From Pandoraea eparura (GTDB taxonomy: Bacteria; Pseudomonadota; Gammaproteobacteria; Burkholderiales; Burkholderiaceae), in NCBI RefSeq assembly GCF_902459725.1, contig NZ_CABPSH010000003.1, forward strand, positions 530,653-594,652: a stretch of 64,000 bases of DNA, in the 5' to 3' direction. The position numbers were made by a program, and so were the translations under genes. Below, one piece after another: positions 59,976-64,000 of the stretch. The first letter of the stretch is position 1; each line of letters opens with the position of its first letter. The notes below the pieces were generated by a model that was given only the letters and a program-made list of their open reading frames with translations, had not been told where the DNA came from and did not search any database.

Positions 59976-62189
59976 ATGAGTCAGGCCATGCCCAACCCCG
60001 CTGCCGAATTGCCTCCCCGCCTGCCCTCTGCGGCCGCGAGCGCCCGCCGCACGGGGTTTGCGCAACCGGTCACCGCCGTTCGAAAGCCCGTAATCTGGGC
60101 CGTGGGCATCAGCAAGCTCGGCGAACTGTATCGCGACATCGTGCCGGACTACGCCGCGCAAGCCGAGGTGCAGATCATCGACAAGGGTTATGAAGCCGTC
60201 ATCGACGCGTTGGCGCGTCTGCCCGCCGGCAGCGTCGACGGCATCGTGGCGGCCGGCTCGAACGGCGCCTTCCTGCGCGAGCGCCTGGCCCTGCCCGTGG
60301 TGCTCGTGAAGGTGACCGGCTTCGACGTGATGCACGCGTTGGCACGGGCACGCCGCGCCCTGTCGTCGCCCTCACCCTTGCCACCCTCGTCACCCTTGCC
60401 ACCCTCGTCACCCTTGCCACCCTCGTCACCCGCGTCGGCCGTCTCGCCCGCGTCGCGTATTGCGCTGGTGTCGTACGCCCGCCCCGCGCCCGAATTCGAG
60501 CGCTTCAAGAGCGCCTTCCACCTCGATATCTCGCAACACGCCTATTTCGACCGCCACGATGCGGAAGACCTCGTACACCGCTTGCGCGACGAAGGCATCG
60601 AGGTCATCGTCGGCCCCGGGCTGGTGAGCGAGCTGGCCGAGCGAGCCGGACTCACGGGCGTCTTTCTCTATTCGCAGGATTCGGTGCGCGCCGCGTTCGA
60701 CACGGCGCTCGAAGTGGCGCGCTTCGGGCGCATTGAAGCGCAACGCCGCGAGCGGCTCGATACGGTGCTGCGGCACCTGCACGAAGGGGTAGCGGCCGTC
60801 GATCTGAACGGACGCATCGAAGCGATCAACGCATCAATGGCCGGCATGCTCGGCGTGAGCGTAGCCGACGCGCTCGGCCGTCCGCTTGACGTCATCGCCC
60901 CGGCGCTCGACATCGCGCGCACGCTGGAGAGTGCGAGCGCCGAACTCGAGGCCATCGTCTCGATGGCCGGCAAGACGTGGGTCATCAACCGCATTCCCTT
61001 GCTCGACCAGGGCACGCTCACGGGCGCGCTGCTGACCTGCCAGGACTCGCAGTCGTTCGCGCGCGTCGATCGCTCGCTACGCTCGCGCCATCGCCCGCGC
61101 CATCTCGTGGCGCGCTACCGCCTCGACGATCTCATCGGCGATTCGGACGCGATGACGCAAGTGCGCGCATTGGCACGCCGCTACGCGCAAACCGACTCGA
61201 CCGTGCTCGTCCACGGCGAGAGCGGCACGGGCAAGGAACTGCTCGCGCAAGGCATCCACAACGCCAGTCGACGGCGCGACTATCCGTTCGTCGCGATCAA
61301 CTGCGCGGCGTTTCCGGAAACGCTGCTCGAGAGCGAACTGTTCGGCTACGAGGATGGCGCCTTTTCCGGCGCGCGGCGCGGCGGCAAGGCGGGGCTGTTC
61401 GAGACGGCGCACAACGGCACCATTTTTCTCGACGAAATCGGGGAGATGCCGATGCCGCTGCAAACGCGCCTGTTGCGGGTGCTGCAGGAGCGCGAGGTGC
61501 TGCGTCTGGGCGCGACCGAACCGGTGCCCTGCGACGTGCGCGTGATTGCGGCCACGCACCGCGATCTTCGCCAGCGCGTCGCGGCCGGCGGGTTCCGCGA
61601 AGACTTGTATTACCGGCTCAACATCCTGCGCATGGTGCTGCCATCACTGCGCGAGCGCATGGACGACCTGCCGCGCCTCACCCCGCTCTTTCTCGAACGC
61701 GCGCTCGCCCGTGCCGGGGCGCGCATGAGCGTCGAAGCGTTGCAGGCGTCGCTGCTGCCACTGCTCGCAACCTATCACTGGCCTGGGAATGTCCGCGAAC
61801 TGGAGAATCTGCTGGAACGGATTGCCGTCGTTTGCGCGGATGTCGTCGACGCGCGCGAGATCAGCCGCGCGCGCTTGGTCGAGATTGCCCCGGAGTTGGG
61901 GGCGATGCCCCATGCACTTGGCACACGCATGCCGCCCGACGTTTCAAAAACGAACAGCGAACGGCAAACAGGCGCGCGAGATTCGCGTCCCGCCGGCTTG
62001 ACCGACGCAGGCACCGACGCGACACCATCAGCGCCGCTGACAGGCCGCGCCCGTCGCGCAGCAGAAGAACTGGCGCGCATTCATGCCACACTGGCGGCGT
62101 GCGGTGGCGACCGCGGCGCCGCCTGCGAGGCACTGGGCATCAGCCGCTCGACGCTCTGGCGAAAACTGCGCGACACCGCCGGCGACTGA
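59976..62189 (+). CDS. prpR: Propionate catabolism sigma-54-dependent activator PrpR
   Basis: The 737-residue protein has a PrpR_N sensory domain (about 37-250) that binds 2-methylcitrate in known members, a PAS-like segment (262-360), the AAA+ domain with Walker A GESGTGKE at 414-421, GAFSGA at 461-466 and Walker B GTIFLDEIGE at 481-490, and a Fis-type helix-turn-helix at the C terminus (ACEALGISRSTLWRKL). The sigma-54-contact loop is GAFSGA instead of the usual GAFTGA. Residues 131-152 are a Pro/Ser/Leu repeat inserted in the sensory domain. It is divergent from prpB. Confidence 0.95.
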   Translation: MSQAMPNPAAELPPRLPSAAASARRTGFAQPVTAVRKPVIWAVGISKLGELYRDIVPDYAAQAEVQIIDKGYEAVIDALARLPAGSVDGIVAAGSNGAFLRERLALPVVLVKVTGFDVMHALARARRALSSPSPLPPSSPLPPSSPLPPSSPASAVSPASRIALVSYARPAPEFERFKSAFHLDISQHAYFDRHDAEDLVHRLRDEGIEVIVGPGLVSELAERAGLTGVFLYSQDSVRAAFDTALEVARFGRIEAQRRERLDTVLRHLHEGVAAVDLNGRIEAINASMAGMLGVSVADALGRPLDVIAPALDIARTLESASAELEAIVSMAGKTWVINRIPLLDQGTLTGALLTCQDSQSFARVDRSLRSRHRPRHLVARYRLDDLIGDSDAMTQVRALARRYAQTDSTVLVHGESGTGKELLAQGIHNASRRRDYPFVAINCAAFPETLLESELFGYEDGAFSGARRGGKAGLFETAHNGTIFLDEIGEMPMPLQTRLLRVLQEREVLRLGATEPVPCDVRVIAATHRDLRQRVAAGGFREDLYYRLNILRMVLPSLRERMDDLPRLTPLFLERALARAGARMSVEALQASLLPLLATYHWPGNVRELENLLERIAVVCADVVDAREISRARLVEIAPELGAMPHALGTRMPPDVSKTNSERQTGARDSRPAGLTDAGTDATPSAPLTGRARRAAEELARIHATLAACGGDRGAACEALGISRSTLWRKLRDTAGD
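60373..60426 (+). repeat. Perfect 18-bp tandem repeat in prpR
   Basis: Three perfect copies of CACCCTTGCCACCCTCGT follow one another in frame, with degenerate remnants at each side, and encode a repeated PLPPSS unit (residues about 131-152). Perfect copies of a whole-codon unit suggest recent slippage and length variation among strains. Confidence 0.9.
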
Positions 62190-62218
62190 GGCGTACCGCT
62201 CAGGTGCGACTCACCGCG

Positions 62219-62380
62219 TCAGTGCTGGTGACGGATGCGGTCCCACATCTCATGCCAGTCCAGGCGCCGGTGCTGGGACGGCTCGTCGTGATGCGTCACC
62301 CAGAAATGATCGAAGAACATGCCAATGGCGAAGCCCACCAGCAGCGCCACAAGCATCATCGAGACGTTGAGCATGGACAT
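62219..62380 (-). CDS. Small single-helix membrane protein (53 residues)
   Basis: A 53-codon frame with a GGGAGG Shine-Dalgarno six bases before its ATG encodes an N-terminal transmembrane helix (residues about 4-23, rich in Met, Leu, Val, Ala) followed by a histidine- and tryptophan-rich soluble tail (HFWVTHHDEPSQHRRLDWHE). I do not recognise the family. It lies convergent with prpR, 29 bases from its stop, and 176 bases after the metQ stop. Confidence 0.7.
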   Translation of the reverse strand: MSMLNVSMMLVALLVGFAIGMFFDHFWVTHHDEPSQHRRLDWHEMWDRIRHQH

Positions 62381-62476
62381 GGCGACCTCCCGTCGGTCCG
62401 GATCTCTCTTTTATTCTAGTCAAACGATGTCACGCCTGCGCTGCGATATAACCGTCTTTGCCAGTCGCGGCGACAT

Positions 62477-62503
62477 AAAAAAACCGGGGTCGAAACCCCG
62501 GTT
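62477..62503 (-). terminator. Intrinsic terminator of metQ
   Basis: AACCGGGGT-cgaa-ACCCCGGTT is a perfect 9-bp stem, followed on the minus strand by a run of seven T residues (62483-62477). It lies 54 bases after the metQ stop. Confidence 0.92.
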
Positions 62504-62556
62504 CGTCCAGTCCTGCAGACGATACGCGCAACGCGCATATTGTCCGTCGCCTGCGA

Positions 62557-63366
62557 TTACCACGTCGGAATCAGCGCGCCCTTGAACTGCGTCTCGATGA
62601 ACTTCTTCACTTCGTCGGAGTGGTAAGCGTCGACCAGTTGCTTGACCCACGGCTTGTTCGCGTCTTGTGCGCGCACGGCGATCAGGTTGGCGTAAGGCCC
62701 CTTCAGGTCTTCGATCGCGATGGCGTCACGCTTGGGCACCAGGCCGGCTTGCGCGGCGAAGTTGGTGTTGATCGAGGCAGCGTCCAGATCCGGCAGTGCG
62801 CGCGGCAGTTGTGCGGCTTCGAGCTCCACGATCTTGAGCTTCTTCGGGTTTTCGGCGATGTCCAGCGGGGTCGCGTTCTTGCCGTCGACACCGGCACCGG
62901 TGCGCAGCTTGATCAGGCCTTCCTTCTGCAGCAGGAGCAACGCGCGATTGCCGTTCGACGGATCGTTCTGGATGCCGACCTTGGCGCCATTCGGCAGGTC
63001 CTTCAGCGACTTGTATTTCTTCGAGTAATAGCCCAGCGGCGAGACGTACGTAAGACCGGCGCTCACGATCTTGTAGCCGCGATCCCTGACCTGGCTGTCG
63101 AGGAACGGCTTGTGCTGGAAGCCATTGGCATCCAGATCGCCGGCGTCGAGCGCGGCGTTCGGCTGTGCGTAGTCACTGAATTCGATGATCTTGATCTCCA
63201 GGCCGCGCTGGTGGGCGACCTTCTTCACGACTTCGAAGATCTGTGCGTCCGAGCCGGCCATCGTGCCGACCTTCAGGGGCTTGGCGGCCGTCTGGGCCGT
63301 GGCGCCTAGAGAGGCCAGCGCGAACGTGGCGCCGAGGAACGCGTGAATCAGTGGACGGGACAGCAT
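62557..63366 (-). CDS. metQ: MetQ/NlpA-family periplasmic methionine-binding protein
   Basis: The 269-residue precursor has a signal peptide ending LGATAQ|TAAKPL and no lipobox cysteine, then KPLKVGTMAGSDAQIFEVVKKVA, DLDANGFQHKPFLD and KVGIQNDPSNGNRALLLLQKEGLIKL, the NlpA-family blocks. Members bind methionine for MetNI uptake. No metN or metI is adjacent, so it either serves a transporter elsewhere or binds another ligand. AGGAGA precedes the ATG at 63366. Confidence 0.9.
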   Translation of the reverse strand: MLSRPLIHAFLGATFALASLGATAQTAAKPLKVGTMAGSDAQIFEVVKKVAHQRGLEIKIIEFSDYAQPNAALDAGDLDANGFQHKPFLDSQVRDRGYKIVSAGLTYVSPLGYYSKKYKSLKDLPNGAKVGIQNDPSNGNRALLLLQKEGLIKLRTGAGVDGKNATPLDIAENPKKLKIVELEAAQLPRALPDLDAASINTNFAAQAGLVPKRDAIAIEDLKGPYANLIAVRAQDANKPWVKQLVDAYHSDEVKKFIETQFKGALIPTW

Positions 63367-63569
63367 GGGCGATTTCTCCTGTTGCTCATTTGGCGCCTGT
63401 TGAGCGCCGGTTCGATGGGGGCGGACTTGATGGGTCCACAACGGTCGCGAGGGCACAGCAATGCCTCTGCACGACCCAGACCCGCGATGCTGCCATAAAT
63501 GCGGGTTTACGCGAAATACGAAATCGGCATGTCGATATCCCCAACGCGGGACGACAGACCGGTCGCCGC

Positions 63570-63602
63570 AAAAAAACGCCCCTTCGGTCATCCGAAGGGG
63601 CG
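63570..63602 (-). terminator. Intrinsic terminator upstream of metQ
   Basis: CGCCCCTTCGG-tcat-CCGAAGGGGCG forms a perfect 11-bp stem followed by seven T residues on the minus strand. It is 183 bases after the stop of the glycine-rich gene and about 204 bases before metQ, so it most likely ends that gene's transcript; a role as metQ attenuator is not excluded. Confidence 0.85.
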
Positions 63603-63784
63603 CGTCGCCGGGAGAACTGCCTGATCACGGGCCGGGGGGGGGTGGCACGGCTGACAGCGAAGCCGTCAGCCGGTCGCATCAGGAACCGGCGATTAACCTG
63701 CAAGATTCGCTATTTGGGGAAAATGCCTCGGGGCAGCGCCCGCCTGCGTTGTGCCGATCGCCTGCGGGCCCGCCTGCGACGGAC

Positions 63785-64000
63785 TCAGGGACACGTCTCC
63801 TCGCCATTCAAGCCGTTCATCGAACATCCACCACCACCGCCGAAACCACTGGGGCCGCCGAACGCGGCAAGTCCGTTACCGCCAGCCGCGCCACCGATGC
63901 CGAGACCGCCTGGGCCGGAAGCGCCGACGCCTCCACCGGTGCTCGCGCCACCGCTGCCGCCGGGCGCATTACCACCGCCACCGCCGCCACCGCCGCCACC
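63785..64000 (-). CDS. Glycine-rich protein, C-terminal part, cut by window edge
   Basis: The minus-strand frame from the edge to the TGA at 63785-63787 is open for 71 codons and encodes runs of glycine (nine in a row at the edge, five more near residue 47 of the visible part) with Ala, Ser and Asn between, ending CSMNGLNGEETCP. The N terminus is outside the window, so a signal peptide cannot be checked. The gene ends upstream of a strong terminator. It could be a secreted or cell-surface glycine-rich protein; no family is recognised. Confidence 0.6.
   Translation of the reverse strand, partial: GGGGGGGGGGNAPGGSGGASTGGGVGASGPGGLGIGGAAGGNGLAAFGGPSGFGGGGGCSMNGLNGEETCP

Noticed and set aside
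60373..60426. CRISPR-like array
   Set aside because: The repeats are contiguous 18-bp units in a coding frame with no spacers and no cas genes nearby.
63570..63602. SAM riboswitch or attenuator controlling metQ
   Set aside because: Only a simple terminator hairpin is seen; no alternative pairing or riboswitch core was found, and a gene ending upstream explains the terminator.

Overview
The window is high-GC DNA, densely packed with short operons that mostly overlap by ATGA or GTGA. Gene content (Liv-type ABC operons with adenylate ligases, MHS-family permease, prpBC-acnD-prpF-prpD with prpR, glpR-glpD-glpK, ACR3-type ars operon, many LysR regulators) suggests a metabolically versatile betaproteobacterium of the Burkholderiaceae, possibly Pandoraea or a close relative. 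The genus is inference. I see no rRNA, tRNA, insertion sequence, phage gene or CRISPR array; it reads as ordinary chromosome, accessory in the sense of catabolic capacity.

Layout. 1-4.9 kb: divergent LysR gene (cut by the left edge) and an AidB-like acyl-CoA dehydrogenase / class III CoA-transferase / MHS transporter operon. 5.0-14.6 kb: seven-gene minus-strand operon for a branched-chain-amino-acid-type ABC importer flanked by two different adenylate-forming ligases, with a divergent Crp/Fnr regulator. 14.7-23.0 kb: RidA protein, three-subunit FAD/[2Fe-2S] amine or opine/hydroxyproline-type dehydrogenase, complete PotABCD-type importer and a divergent LysR regulator. 23.0-25.7 kb: arsR-ACR3-arsC-arsH. 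25.7-29.6 kb: minus-strand cytochrome b561, processive family-2 glycosyltransferase, lipoprotein and selU. 29.8-33.3 kb: PEP mutase/isocitrate lyase-family protein, a NarK/NasA-type nitrate transporter and a DUF1345 membrane protein. 33.5-36.8 kb: short-form cytochrome bd oxidase with a DUF2474 subunit, then a YbhB-type periplasmic protein. 36.9-42.2 kb: folE, and a tripartite ABC-2 exporter with its own outer-membrane channel. 42.3-44.7 kb: LysR, VOC protein and fumarylacetoacetase-family hydrolase. 45.4-51.8 kb: glpR-glpD-glpK, a lipoprotein and a glycerate kinase. 52-62.2 kb: the 2-methylcitrate (propionate) operon and prpR. 62.2-64 kb: a 53-residue membrane protein, metQ and a glycine-rich protein cut by the right edge.

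The most interesting feature is the leader of the nitrate transporter (minus strand, about 32.56-32.19 kb). It has, in order, an NtrC-type box, a perfect sigma-54 promoter, a short hairpin with hexaloop AACGGC at the predicted 5' end, a second hairpin with the identical hexaloop AACGGC, and an intrinsic terminator whose 5' arm is shared with that second hairpin. This is the architecture expected for ANTAR (NasT-type) antitermination stacked on NtrC/sigma-54 control. The prp operon also has a textbook sigma-54 promoter and a 29-bp PrpR-type palindrome, and PrpR carries a perfect 18-bp tandem repeat in its coding sequence.

Genes were called from reading frames, start/Shine-Dalgarno context and recognised motifs; no database search was possible.
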